Both the position numbers and the translations under genes were made by a program. DNA of 24,777 nt from a virus. The stretch lies in the IMG/VR virus record IMGVR_UViG_3300030090_001695, positions 1 to 24,777 of that record. One strand, given 5' to 3'. Positions 14,171 to 23,540 of the stretch are shown one piece after another (the stretch's first letter is position 1; every line of letters starts with the position of its first letter). A model generated the notes under the pieces. It did not search any database. It had not been told where the DNA came from and saw only the letters and a program-made list of their open reading frames with translations.

Positions 14171-17122
14171 ATGGCAGATCCGTTATTGTTAGGCGTATAC
14201 GCTGTAGGAAGAATGCTTGCTTCAAGTAGCGCGGCTAGAGCAAAAGAACAAGAAGAAGAAAAAAAGAAGAAAGAAGATCTTCAAAAGGCTAATGCTGAGA
14301 GGGTGGTTTCGTATTTCGGTAGAAAAACTCCGGATGGACCAATTCAACCCTTGAATTTTATGGAAAGAAAATTTCCTGATTACGACGTGACACATGTGCA
14401 GTTTGGAACTAACGCACCTGTAAAACAAGACCCTGTAACTAAACCTGTTCCTGTATACACTGTAGATGGAAGAGGCAATGACCTGTTTACAGAAGCAGAC
14501 TTGGATAAATTAATTGTGCCCATGCTTGGAAAATTTGGCACTAAAGATGAAATTATGAAACTTGCTACTCGCGTTGGCACACAAGATGTGACGAAAACAA
14601 CAGGAAGGCCAATTGGAACCCCTAATTTTTTTCCACAGGACATGAGAACAAGGCCTGAAGATGAAAGTGTTTTTAAGTTCTATGCAGAAGATCCAGATGG
14701 ACAGGCAATTACCGGAGATACCGAAACAGAAGTCAGACAAGCACTAAAAGATGGGCAAGTAAAAGATTTCGATACTATCCCAATCGGTCAAATTGAAATG
14801 AAAGGGGATAGAAGAGTCTCAAAGGTAGAGTATCCTGAACAAGAAGACGATCCTGTAGTACGAAAAACATTAGTAGATGCGTACAAAATAGATCCAACAA
14901 ATGGAAAGCCCGACCTTAACTCTTTTGGTCCAATCCCCCTAACAGACTATTACAAAGCTCCAAGCAGTTTTAAGGTTGTTGGTCAGCCCTATGAGCTTAA
15001 AGGAGACACAAACGAAAGAAACTTTGTAGCAGGGTTAGAAATAGCAGATTTAAAAGGTGCTATGGACCAATCCCTTAATGTACTGAACGTAAGTTACACA
15101 TTAGATGGAGAAGATAAAAAGTTCTCAATTCCTGCAGAAAGTAAAACTGTAAAGCCATATGTGCAGCTACAACTTTTACAAGATTTTATCGCAGGTCTTC
15201 CAAAAACAGAAAGCGGTGCAATTGATTTTAGAAAAGTACGAATGGGTGAGGAACAAATAGCAAACCTTGCATTTTCTGCGGCTCAGATCGTTAAACTTAA
15301 TAATCAAGCACGAACACAAGCGGGGGATCTCATACCAAATAATGAACTGGTGGTGGATGCTGCTTTGTATGTTAATAATAGCTACCGCCAGTTACGACTC
15401 ATACCGGGGTTTGAACAAGAACTAAGATATATAGCAAATTTGGATACCAGAGAAGCCATAGAAAATGTGACAAATCAACACTCTGTAAATCCAGAAACAG
15501 GACTGCCACAGGAAGTTGTGGTCATAGAACAATCGACGAGTGTTCCTGAAGCGGTACACAATGATCCTTCTGGAGTGGATTCGGACGCACAACAGTCAAC
15601 CAATGCTGTACCATTAACTGTATTTTCAGCCGCACCATATCCCCCACGATACAAAAATACGGTGGATTTTGTCTTAGCAGACATGTCCGGGAATGGAACA
15701 CCAGACAATGTTCGTAAAGCTAAAGAAAATTTTGGAACTCTTATTAATTACAAAAAGACTCCTGACGGGGGACTTGCAAGAGGTCCAAATAGAGAGCTTT
15801 TAATATTAGATGATCAACCATCTTTAGACTTTTTAAACTATGTAACTCAAACAACCATACCCGGCGGTGGTGGGAATCTATATCCAATTTGGAAAAACAT
15901 GCTTTTACTTGGAGCCGAACAAACAAACGTAAATGCAGATGTTGCAAAGGCTATTCGCATTCAATTTAACGCTGAAGTAGGCGATAATTTTGAATTAGGA
16001 AAAAACTTGATAATGGCATTTTCACCTGATGCTACCGGAAACAAAAGGGACCAAATACTGTTCACCGCTCAAACTGGTAAAAATTCAAAAAAATATGACA
16101 AGTTACAACAGCAGAAACTTGCCGAAGCTGACTCAGCATCCACTGCCATAAGAATTGGTGATCTGATGCTACGTAATTACTTCTTAGACAACGGGCAGGA
16201 AATACCGTTTGGCACGGCACTTGGTCAGTTTTTTGTAGGAATAGACGGTGCTTTGTATAATTTACGAACGGCTCTTCCGTCGGTTGGTAGATTAGTTGAT
16301 ACGTTATTAGGGCAAGGTAAATTACGAGAAGTTACTCAGTCCGAAGCGTTCACGACAGCCGAAGCAAGTATATACGGGGTTGATGAAAATGGCGAAAGAG
16401 CATTTGTAAATGTTTTAGAAAATTCTACCGCTGATGAAATAGCTGCTATGGCTGAAGAAGAAGGTAAAACTGTAGCTCAATTTAAAGCAGATGAAAGAGC
16501 AGCAAGAAAAGCAAATAGAGCGTTGTTTGAAAAAACAGTTGCCGGAATAGTGTCGAATGATGAAGCGGTCAGAAAACTTGCCATACGAAATTACTACAGA
16601 TTCATGTTAGCATATTCTGTGGCCGCTGCAATTCAAGGGGGCACAGGTGGACGAACAATATCCGACCAAGACGTTCAAAATGTGTTAAACGCATTTAAAA
16701 TGAATACTGTAGGTGTAAAACCATCTACAGAAAGAGCAATAATCAGGGAAGTCATATCCATGATGAGCGGCAGAGAAAAGTTTGCAAGAGCCATAGCTGC
16801 AGGTGGCAATGAAGCTTACGCTGCACTCAAGCTGCAGGAGCTTCTATTACCTAGCTCCATGATGGGAACAAATATGACAATAGACTCATTTATTGAAGCT
16901 GTGGAGCAACCCGGACCAGCAGACGATCAAGTGGATCAAACTGGAGCAGCAGCAGGGTATGATCCGGATGCTGATACACGCACAGAAGCTCAAAAACTAA
17001 AAGCTGTGAACGACACGCAAGATCCTACTTTTGGACAAGAATTTGATAGTCTGGATGAAGCTCGTCAAGCCGGAATCAGTGTGAATAGAATCCTACTAAA
17101 CACCTTACCTGTACGGGAATAA
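14171..17122 (+). CDS. large virion protein (983 aa), candidate internal/ejection protein
   Basis: A 983-residue protein. The hydrophobic N-terminus (LLLGVYAVGRMLASSSAARA) is followed by a highly charged helix (KEQEEEKKKKEDLQ). The long middle, about 60-600, is mixed alpha/beta with no motif I recognise. A helical C-terminal third includes TADEIAAMAEEEGKTVAQF and a hydrophobic stretch near 809-825 (FMLAYSVAAAIQ). The last about 70 residues are acidic. Together with the next gene it occupies the place where short-tailed phages often encode internal virion proteins that are ejected to extend the tail through the envelope. That role is inferred from size and order; no enzymatic domain is visible. 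Confidence 0.68.
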   Translation: MADPLLLGVYAVGRMLASSSAARAKEQEEEKKKKEDLQKANAERVVSYFGRKTPDGPIQPLNFMERKFPDYDVTHVQFGTNAPVKQDPVTKPVPVYTVDGRGNDLFTEADLDKLIVPMLGKFGTKDEIMKLATRVGTQDVTKTTGRPIGTPNFFPQDMRTRPEDESVFKFYAEDPDGQAITGDTETEVRQALKDGQVKDFDTIPIGQIEMKGDRRVSKVEYPEQEDDPVVRKTLVDAYKIDPTNGKPDLNSFGPIPLTDYYKAPSSFKVVGQPYELKGDTNERNFVAGLEIADLKGAMDQSLNVLNVSYTLDGEDKKFSIPAESKTVKPYVQLQLLQDFIAGLPKTESGAIDFRKVRMGEEQIANLAFSAAQIVKLNNQARTQAGDLIPNNELVVDAALYVNNSYRQLRLIPGFEQELRYIANLDTREAIENVTNQHSVNPETGLPQEVVVIEQSTSVPEAVHNDPSGVDSDAQQSTNAVPLTVFSAAPYPPRYKNTVDFVLADMSGNGTPDNVRKAKENFGTLINYKKTPDGGLARGPNRELLILDDQPSLDFLNYVTQTTIPGGGGNLYPIWKNMLLLGAEQTNVNADVAKAIRIQFNAEVGDNFELGKNLIMAFSPDATGNKRDQILFTAQTGKNSKKYDKLQQQKLAEADSASTAIRIGDLMLRNYFLDNGQEIPFGTALGQFFVGIDGALYNLRTALPSVGRLVDTLLGQGKLREVTQSEAFTTAEASIYGVDENGERAFVNVLENSTADEIAAMAEEEGKTVAQFKADERAARKANRALFEKTVAGIVSNDEAVRKLAIRNYYRFMLAYSVAAAIQGGTGGRTISDQDVQNVLNAFKMNTVGVKPSTERAIIREVISMMSGREKFARAIAAGGNEAYAALKLQELLLPSSMMGTNMTIDSFIEAVEQPGPADDQVDQTGAAAGYDPDADTRTEAQKLKAVNDTQDPTFGQEFDSLDEARQAGISVNRILLNTLPVRE

Positions 17123-17123
17123 C

Positions 17124-20100
17124 ATGGCAATTGATGATCAAAAAACACTAGAAGAACAGATGCTGCAAATTCAGCAGGATCAGGTAAAACGCTCTATGGG
17201 AGTCGGTGCTCCCGGTACACCAACCAGTGTGACACCGCCACCGTTTAGTGGGGTGGGGGCAGTGGGTCAATTTGAGGGAAAAAGTCGGTTTCCCGCTTTA
17301 AAAACCACCGGGGATTTCAATACCTTTGAAGGTGGTTTTGACCGTCCTGTGTTTGAAAAAGAAAAAGAGCCGCTGGATTTAGGTTTTGGTTTGTTTAGCA
17401 GGGACATAAGTTTGGGTATAGATCTACCTACAGATGTAAAAGTCACGATAGCTGATCCTGCTAAAATAACTCCAGCACTACGCATCCAACAAGTAATGGA
17501 TTTTGAAAATCCAAAAATCGTCACAGGCTTTGAAAAATCGTTGGGTGTAAGAAACAAGAATGGTAAAGAGCTATACTTTAGAGAAGATCAAGGTTATGCA
17601 GAACGTTTAGATGCGGCAAATCGTTTTGGGGCAACGTCCATAATTAAAGAAGATGGAAACCTGTTTAAGATCCCGTGGGAAAATAAAATTTATGACATGA
17701 CTCGTTTGCAAGACCCAGATCAAATGTTGCGATACGATGTGGATACAGGAGAAATTGAATTAGGCCCAACAGGAAAAGCACAAAGACAGATAGTCACTGA
17801 ACAAATTAGGGCTGGTGATGTAACTCGTGAGGAGTTTGAACGTATTCGTGACGCAAAAATGTTAGGCAGTTTAAATTTTACGGACCCTGAAGTAGCCAAA
17901 CCTATGTTTGCAGACTTTTTAAATAACAAACTAATTCAGGGGGGCATAGAAGACGCTCGTACCCGTGCGGATTTAATAAACGCAAGTATAACGACGTTTT
18001 CTATGGATGATCATAGAAAGATAGCTTCAAGCATTGGTGAAAATACTATTAGATTCACTTTAGGTATGGGTCTTTGGGGATTTGGTGAGACTACTGATGC
18101 AGCCATCAAGATCATAAACGAACTAGGAATAAAGTTTGGCAACCTTGATGAAATACCTGAAGAAGACATGGGCTGGGCTGACATACGACAATCTGATCGT
18201 CGTGAAGCCATAATGGAACAGATCTGGATACCTTTCTCACACATGTTGATTGCAGAAGCCGCTCAACGAGGTGTTGAAATTTCCCTTGCTGACGCGGAGA
18301 CGTATATTTCTACTTTAACTGGTTTAGTCCCTCGCATAGCAAAGCTAACAGGGGAGTTTGCTTTACCAAGTAGAATGGCTGCTTCCGTGTCAAAAAAGCT
18401 GGCTGTAAACAGTCGCGCCGATTTTATGCAATACTTTTTACAAAAAACAGGGCAAAGGTATTACAACAAAGATACCCGTCGGTACGAAGTAAAAGATGTA
18501 TCGCCGGATGAACAACGACAGTTTGATGACATATTAGATGAATACGTACAGATAAAGGCTGGGAGAATCTTGGATGAAACTACGGGCACGTTTACAGATG
18601 CACCTTCATGGTTAACGAAAATAAAAGCTGGCACGGTAGAAAATAGAATTAGACGTGGCACACAGATAGCTGATTCAAAACTAACTGCTGAAAGTAGAAA
18701 AGAAGTCATAGACGCCACAACATATTTAGATAACGCAATAACAAGAAGAGACGCATACGCTGCCGGGATACAAAAAAGAAGAAGCGCAGGTAAAACAATA
18801 ACAGAAGCAGATTCAGTAAAACTACGTTCATTAACCGCTACGGTTGATGCAGCGGTACGCTCTAAAAGAAGGGCAGAATTATTTAGTTCAACCCCTAAAT
18901 TTATGAGAGATATAGGTGTAACCGATGCCTTTATGATAATGGGAGCAGCGACTGTAGGTCATTTCTTTCAACAGAACACGGATACTGAGGGAGTTACTGG
19001 CGATGCCATGATGGGAGAGCTTTTTGGTTTAGGTGCCGGAATCGCTCTTTCGTTAACTGCAGGGTCAGTTCCTGCTGCTTTAGATTTCATAAAGAAGAAG
19101 AACTTTCTATTCTATGGATCTGGAACTAAAAAGGGTTACACCGCATGGTTGGCTAAAAATATATCTACCCTAGCCCCAGAATTACAACAACAAATTACTA
19201 TGAGAGCACAGGCAATAGATGATATTCACACAACGTTAGTCGCGGAAGGTTTGGACCCCGGCCTGTTGGATTTAGGATTTGCAGAGATAAGTGGACTTGT
19301 AACATTAAAATCTTTGGAAGATATGGTTAGGAGTAAACTATCAACGGGGCAAATTCAAAATTTTGATGTGGGGCATTTACAAGAAATAATGCAATATCAA
19401 AAGGAACTTGTAGCAAATTTACGTCAAGTTGCATCAGGTTTGGGTAGTGGAATAGGCGGGACTCCAAAGGGAGATTTTAGAAAAATCATTGACATGGCTA
19501 TACAACAAGGCCAAGAGTCTGCAGAAAGGCTTTCAAAGGATCTTAAAATCATAAACAAACGCGGTGTAGAACATTACCTTGATATAACTCGTGGAAATAC
19601 TATGGCTCATCAAAAAGGCCAAACAAATGATGGGTTTGAAAAGGCTCTGGATAGACTGGATGAAGACAATCTTGTGGACGCTGATTCTTTACCAAGAGTT
19701 ACATTCAATCAACAGGTAGATGACGCACATTCAAGAATACATGAAGAACTGGGACAAAAAGCAGACTATACCAGATCAGAACTTGCGAACATAAGTCAAA
19801 CAAAAGTTGCGGTTACAGCAGCCACTGGCCCTACGATTAAAGCGGCTGGACAGTCTGAAGAAGTAACTATAGCTAGTTTAGAAAAAACAGGGGATCTTTT
19901 AGCCGCTTTATCAGAGTCTCGTCATGCAGCAGAAAAAGCAAAAGCAAAACGTCCGTACGCTATACTTGATCGTGGACAATTTATTGATGTAGATGCAGAT
20001 GGTAATATACTTGGTGCAGTTCCCGGAAATCCAACGGTGAATGTTGCAACAATATTTGACCAAATATTTGTTGGTGTAGAAGATTTACCATCAGCCAAGT

Positions 20101-22250
20101 TAAGAGGTGCTACCGTAACATCCGGCGAAATGGCAAATTTTGATGAAACCGTCCAGATATTATCTGAACCCTATTTTATCTCCCTTGCAGAAGGAAGCGA
20201 TCAATCTGTTAAAGAAGTCGTTGATGCTATGGTGCTTGCTGCACAGGATGACGGACTAAAAATAGTTAAAGGTTTATCAAAACAAACTCAACTTGTGCGT
20301 TGGTTGCGTAAAACTGCAGCAGAGGAAGGCTCAGAACTAGATGCGGGTCTTGAAATGACGTTCTCTCAACTTAGAGAGTTTGATAAGAGCATTCGGCACT
20401 TAGCAAACAGATCTTACGCAAGAGGAAACAATACAAGAGGTGAAATATATACAAACATAGAGAACGCTATTCAAACCAAATTCGATCAGTTTGAAGTTGT
20501 AAATCAAAATGGTGATCGTGTTTCAATAAATGATCTCAGTGTTATGACGGTGAACGACGTTGGTGAAGACGTGCCTGTTAGTGTACGACAGCTTTTAGAT
20601 GAAGGAAATGCAGGATGGGCTAAATTTAAATCCAACTGGTATGATCAAAATGAAAGAGCAATCATGCCCAAGTGGATGAGTTGGGGAGATAGAAGTTTTG
20701 GTCCTGCAACCAGAGATGAACCTCTTGGTATACGGTATGGAAGAACACCAGACACTTGGTTTGATGTGAAAAAGATAGGGGCAATGGACCCACAAGTAGA
20801 GGGATTTGAATTTTACAAATCTTTACGACGAACTTTAGGAAGGGAAGTTGTAAATACTGATGGGTCAATTGAGTATGCTCTTGTAGAAGGTGAAAGCACA
20901 ACTATTGCTCTTGAAAAAATAGTAAAAACTGCTATAGCAGATTACGTTATTTCTAATAGAATCAACATGTCACCAGATCAGTTAGCCAAAGTAGCAACTA
21001 ATATGAACGCTACGTTTACTATGAAAGGTGCTGATGGAAAAATAAAACCCCTGTTGGACATAGAATCTGTGATAGATGATGCCATAGGTTACAGTAGAAA
21101 ATCTGTGGGGGATCAGGCATATGAAGCAGCTAACGCCACTGCACGAAACAATATCGAAACTGCAATTGAAAAAGCAATAGAACCTGCTGAAAAAGCTTTA
21201 CGAGAAAAACAGTTAGCAATAAGTGTTCTGGAGAGATTTACCGGACAGAAACTAAAAGATGATCAGATAGCTGATGCGTTGGTTTCTGGTGGTGCTTTAG
21301 AACTAGAAAAACTTAGAACTCAATTGAAATCTGCGAGTAAAGGCAAGTTCTCCGATGAACAAATTGATAAGATACTTGCAGATATATATGTAGACTCTAT
21401 GGAACAAAGAGTTTTCTACAACACAAACAGAAGCATACAAACTGCAGAGGGAGATAGCATAGGCAGAGAACTCATAAACGTAGATGAAATCGAACGTATG
21501 CTTGGTGTAAACGATAAAGAAAAAGCTCCCATAATACGTAAATTGATTGGAGAAAGAAGATACAGAGTTTGGCAAGCAATGAGTGATCTTATGACTTCAC
21601 GAGAAAATCATTACAAAAAATCTGATTTTGAAGTGACAGGAGTTCCAAGATCGTTTGCTATGGAGTCGTATATAAGTAGGTTGTACGCTCTCAACAGAGG
21701 TGTTATAAGCACAAAGTATGTGGTGGCAGAAGCAACCCTCATGGCGTTTAGAAGTAGAAGATTCAGAACTGCATCCGAAATATTGAAAGACCCTGCGTTG
21801 GGAGAAATGTTTATAGAGATGGTTCGTTCCGGCAAACCTTTTTCTCCAAACATGAACCAAAGCGATCAATTCATATCTGCCCTAACAGTAGCTTTTGCCA
21901 AAACAGCAAACCAAATAGGAAACCCAGAACCCAAAACTATGTACGATCAATATGGTAGAGAGTTCAAAATTTTACGCGACGTAAATTCAAGCAATATAAT
22001 AAAAACGGGTAGAGATGTGTCATTTGATATAGAAGCTCTAAAAGAAATAAGTGCAAAGAGAGGATTCAATAACGTACAGGAGTTTATTGAAAAAGAAAAC
22101 ATAACCAGAATGGAAGATGGTAGATATTACGGAGTTCCAATACCTCAATTCCCAGAAATACAGAGGGCACAACAACAAAACTTTGCAACCGAAAGCGGCC
22201 CACTTACTGGTGCGCCTTTTCTTAAATCGCCATTAGGCACTGCTCAATAG
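17124..22250 (+). CDS. giant virion protein (1708 aa), candidate internal/ejection protein
   Basis: The largest gene here, 1708 residues, starting 1 nt after the 983-aa gene. A Pro/Gly-rich N-terminal arm (about 25-60) leads into a mostly helical, charged protein. Hydrophobic segments occur near 308-330 (FTLGMGLWGFGETTDAAIKII) and 600-655 (FMIMGAATVGHFF, then LFGLGAGIALSLTAGSVPAAL), which could insert in a membrane. Long helical, coiled-coil-prone stretches lie around 1330-1440. Size and location recall T7 gp16, an ejected channel protein, but I see no N-terminal lytic transglycosylase motif, so the similarity is positional. The C-terminus ends Pro/Gly-rich after a FNNVQEFIEKENI segment. Confidence 0.7.
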   Translation: MAIDDQKTLEEQMLQIQQDQVKRSMGVGAPGTPTSVTPPPFSGVGAVGQFEGKSRFPALKTTGDFNTFEGGFDRPVFEKEKEPLDLGFGLFSRDISLGIDLPTDVKVTIADPAKITPALRIQQVMDFENPKIVTGFEKSLGVRNKNGKELYFREDQGYAERLDAANRFGATSIIKEDGNLFKIPWENKIYDMTRLQDPDQMLRYDVDTGEIELGPTGKAQRQIVTEQIRAGDVTREEFERIRDAKMLGSLNFTDPEVAKPMFADFLNNKLIQGGIEDARTRADLINASITTFSMDDHRKIASSIGENTIRFTLGMGLWGFGETTDAAIKIINELGIKFGNLDEIPEEDMGWADIRQSDRREAIMEQIWIPFSHMLIAEAAQRGVEISLADAETYISTLTGLVPRIAKLTGEFALPSRMAASVSKKLAVNSRADFMQYFLQKTGQRYYNKDTRRYEVKDVSPDEQRQFDDILDEYVQIKAGRILDETTGTFTDAPSWLTKIKAGTVENRIRRGTQIADSKLTAESRKEVIDATTYLDNAITRRDAYAAGIQKRRSAGKTITEADSVKLRSLTATVDAAVRSKRRAELFSSTPKFMRDIGVTDAFMIMGAATVGHFFQQNTDTEGVTGDAMMGELFGLGAGIALSLTAGSVPAALDFIKKKNFLFYGSGTKKGYTAWLAKNISTLAPELQQQITMRAQAIDDIHTTLVAEGLDPGLLDLGFAEISGLVTLKSLEDMVRSKLSTGQIQNFDVGHLQEIMQYQKELVANLRQVASGLGSGIGGTPKGDFRKIIDMAIQQGQESAERLSKDLKIINKRGVEHYLDITRGNTMAHQKGQTNDGFEKALDRLDEDNLVDADSLPRVTFNQQVDDAHSRIHEELGQKADYTRSELANISQTKVAVTAATGPTIKAAGQSEEVTIASLEKTGDLLAALSESRHAAEKAKAKRPYAILDRGQFIDVDADGNILGAVPGNPTVNVATIFDQIFVGVEDLPSAKLRGATVTSGEMANFDETVQILSEPYFISLAEGSDQSVKEVVDAMVLAAQDDGLKIVKGLSKQTQLVRWLRKTAAEEGSELDAGLEMTFSQLREFDKSIRHLANRSYARGNNTRGEIYTNIENAIQTKFDQFEVVNQNGDRVSINDLSVMTVNDVGEDVPVSVRQLLDEGNAGWAKFKSNWYDQNERAIMPKWMSWGDRSFGPATRDEPLGIRYGRTPDTWFDVKKIGAMDPQVEGFEFYKSLRRTLGREVVNTDGSIEYALVEGESTTIALEKIVKTAIADYVISNRINMSPDQLAKVATNMNATFTMKGADGKIKPLLDIESVIDDAIGYSRKSVGDQAYEAANATARNNIETAIEKAIEPAEKALREKQLAISVLERFTGQKLKDDQIADALVSGGALELEKLRTQLKSASKGKFSDEQIDKILADIYVDSMEQRVFYNTNRSIQTAEGDSIGRELINVDEIERMLGVNDKEKAPIIRKLIGERRYRVWQAMSDLMTSRENHYKKSDFEVTGVPRSFAMESYISRLYALNRGVISTKYVVAEATLMAFRSRRFRTASEILKDPALGEMFIEMVRSGKPFSPNMNQSDQFISALTVAFAKTANQIGNPEPKTMYDQYGREFKILRDVNSSNIIKTGRDVSFDIEALKEISAKRGFNNVQEFIEKENITRMEDGRYYGVPIPQFPEIQRAQQQNFATESGPLTGAPFLKSPLGTAQ

Positions 22251-22261
22251 AGGATGATGAA

Positions 22262-22687
22262 ATGAAACAATACAACAATGGTCCACGTAAAACCATGTCA
22301 TACGGGGGTATGCCAATGCGTAAACCCATGATGAAGGGTGGAAAAGTAAAAAAGATGCAAGCAGGGGGAAAGGCAAAGAAAAAGGCATCCCCTATAATGC
22401 CAGCAACTCCTATGACAGCCGCTAGTCAGAGAACACCTATGGCAATGGGTGGCATGTCTGCTACACAACAGCAGCAGAACATGCAGCAGAATATGATGCC
22501 AACCAATATGACATCTGGACAGATGAATCAAATGCAGACTGACATGATGCAGTCACCGAAGTTGCGGATGGCACCGGGAGGAACTGCATTTGGTATGTTA
22601 AGTGTAAAAGCGGGAGTGGATAACAATCCTAATCCAACTCAAGCAGATCGTATAGTTGGAGCAAAAAAGAACAAGCGTAAATCTTAA
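22262..22687 (+). CDS. Met-rich basic protein, 141 aa
   Basis: Low-complexity protein: 22 of 141 residues are Met, with many Lys, Gln, Gly and Asn. A basic Gly/Lys N-terminal part (PMMKGGKVKKMQAGGKAKKK) is followed by a Met/Gln/Thr-rich centre (about 50-105) and a basic end (GAKKNKRKS). It is probably disordered and could bind nucleic acid or pack inside the capsid. Function is unknown. A GAGGATGATGA ribosome-site region separates it from the giant protein. It is the last plus-strand gene, and its TAA overlaps the stop codon of the convergent minus-strand gene. Confidence 0.65.
   Translation: MKQYNNGPRKTMSYGGMPMRKPMMKGGKVKKMQAGGKAKKKASPIMPATPMTAASQRTPMAMGGMSATQQQQNMQQNMMPTNMTSGQMNQMQTDMMQSPKLRMAPGGTAFGMLSVKAGVDNNPNPTQADRIVGAKKNKRKS
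22684..22687. other. convergent stop-codon overlap between the two operons
   Basis: The plus-strand TAA (22685-22687) and the minus-strand TAA (22686-22684) overlap within TTAA. No hairpin plus T-run terminator is visible on either side by eye. Confidence 0.85.
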
Positions 22688-22905
22688 ATATACCTGCTCG
22701 ACTTGTCCATCATTTCATCTCCCATAGACTGCAAGTAACGCAAAAGGGATGCTACAGAGTGTGAACCTTCGTACTCCGGCATCCCTTTGTTCATGGTGGA
22801 TTCAAATTCTTCAGGTGGCACACCATCCCATATCAGTTCAACGTTTCCGTCCTGATTCAAGTATGCTGTAAATTGAAATAGATTAGCCTTGTGCTTCTTT
22901 GACAC
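22684..22905 (-). CDS. hypothetical protein, 73 aa
   Basis: Last gene of the minus-strand operon. A 73-residue soluble protein with a basic start (MSKKHKANLFQF), a beta-like middle (AYLNQDGNVELIWDGVPPEEF) and a helical C-terminal half (VASLLRYLQSMGDEMMDK). No family is recognised. The start is GTG at 22905, supported by AGGAG 7 nt upstream. It overlaps the end of the nuclease-like gene by about 23 nt, so translation is coupled. Confidence 0.7.
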   Translation of the reverse strand: MSKKHKANLFQFTAYLNQDGNVELIWDGVPPEEFESTMNKGMPEYEGSHSVASLLRYLQSMGDEMMDKSSRYI

Positions 22906-23368
22906 TATCTAGCTCCTGTATGGCTAGGTTGTAACAGTCAGCTTTGAAAACAAAGCCGTTGGCAGGGTCAACATCCCCTGTCCTGTATCGTGTCGCTTTT
23001 TTGTAAAACTCTGGCTTGGTTATCTCGCCAAGTATCCACGCTTTACTGTGGTCGGTAAGTATGCGAACAAACACGTAACTGTCGCAATCCTGTTTGGTTC
23101 CGTGTGCTGCAACAGAACAATCGTAGTTTGGTGCTGGCTTGGTATTGCACCGCTTGGTCTTCACGTCAACACGTCGGTTTCCTACCACCAGATCAAAGTC
23201 CTTACTATTAGCTTCTGTGCCGCCCGTGTAGTCCTCTACAACGATCTCGCCTATAGCACCCACCACATTAGATAGACTGCCCGTTATGCTGCCCTGTAGA
23301 TTGCCTACAGTGGCAGCTTTCTTTTTGGCACGGGCAATAATCTCAGGTGTTATCTTTATCTGTATCAT
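22883..23368 (-). CDS. PD-(D/E)XK nuclease-like protein
   Basis: A protein of about 161 residues carrying the core signature of the PD-(D/E)XK nuclease superfamily. An N-terminal helix holds Glu (VVGAIGEIVVEDY, E41), then Asp in a strand (KDFDLVV, D59), then VDVKTK (D68, K70). These residues would bind Mg2+ and cut DNA. Four later Cys residues could be structural. Members range from restriction-type to repair and phage recombination nucleases, so the substrate is unknown. Next to RNR, a part in DNA turnover for dNTP supply is plausible but inferred. The start is uncertain: ATG at 23368 or 23374 overlaps the zinc-ribbon gene by about 25-30 nt, and the frame is open further upstream to 23419. 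Confidence 0.62.
   Translation of the reverse strand: MIQIKITPEIIARAKKKAATVGNLQGSITGSLSNVVGAIGEIVVEDYTGGTEANSKDFDLVVGNRRVDVKTKRCNTKPAPNYDCSVAAHGTKQDCDSYVFVRILTDHSKAWILGEITKPEFYKKATRYRTGDVDPANGFVFKADCYNLAIQELDSVKEAQG
22913..22917 (-). promoter_or_regulatory. ribosome binding site deciding a GTG start
   Basis: AGGAG on the minus strand, 7 nt before GTG 22905, lies inside the nuclease-like gene. It supports the unusual start codon. Confidence 0.75.
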
Positions 23369-23540
23369 CGTCATGTTCTTTATGATCTTCATGTTCATGG
23401 TTGGGATAATAGACCTCAACCCACGACTTACATTTGGGACACTCTAAACAACTAAGTACAGTGTATCGGTTGTCCGATAGTTCGTCTACATCGTGGTCCC
23501 CAACCCACCTTAACTCTGTGTTACAGTGCCAACACTTCAT
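23343..23540 (-). CDS. small zinc-ribbon protein, 65 aa
   Basis: A 65-residue protein with two metal-binding knuckles, C3-W-H-C6 and C31-L-E-C34-P-K-C37, the pattern of a zinc ribbon. A His/Asp/Glu-rich tail follows (about 48-64, HEHEDHKEHDDD). The ribbon could mediate nucleic-acid or protein binding; the tail could bind metal. Its ATG overlaps the TGA of the RNR gene (ATGA), so it is translated with RNR. Function is unknown; a small regulator or a partner of the nuclease-like protein are possibilities without direct evidence. Confidence 0.75.
   Translation of the reverse strand: MKCWHCNTELRWVGDHDVDELSDNRYTVLSCLECPKCKSWVEVYYPNHEHEDHKEHDDDTDKDNT

Noticed and set aside
17124-18200. T7 gp16-type lytic transglycosylase domain at the start of the 1708-aa protein
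   Set aside because: The N-terminal region is Pro/Gly-rich and I could not find the catalytic Glu-Ser and downstream motifs, so only positional similarity remains.
23048-23275. 75-aa plus-strand frame opposite the nuclease-like gene
   Set aside because: Antisense shadow; the minus-strand frame has the DFDLVV/VDVKTK signature and operon context.
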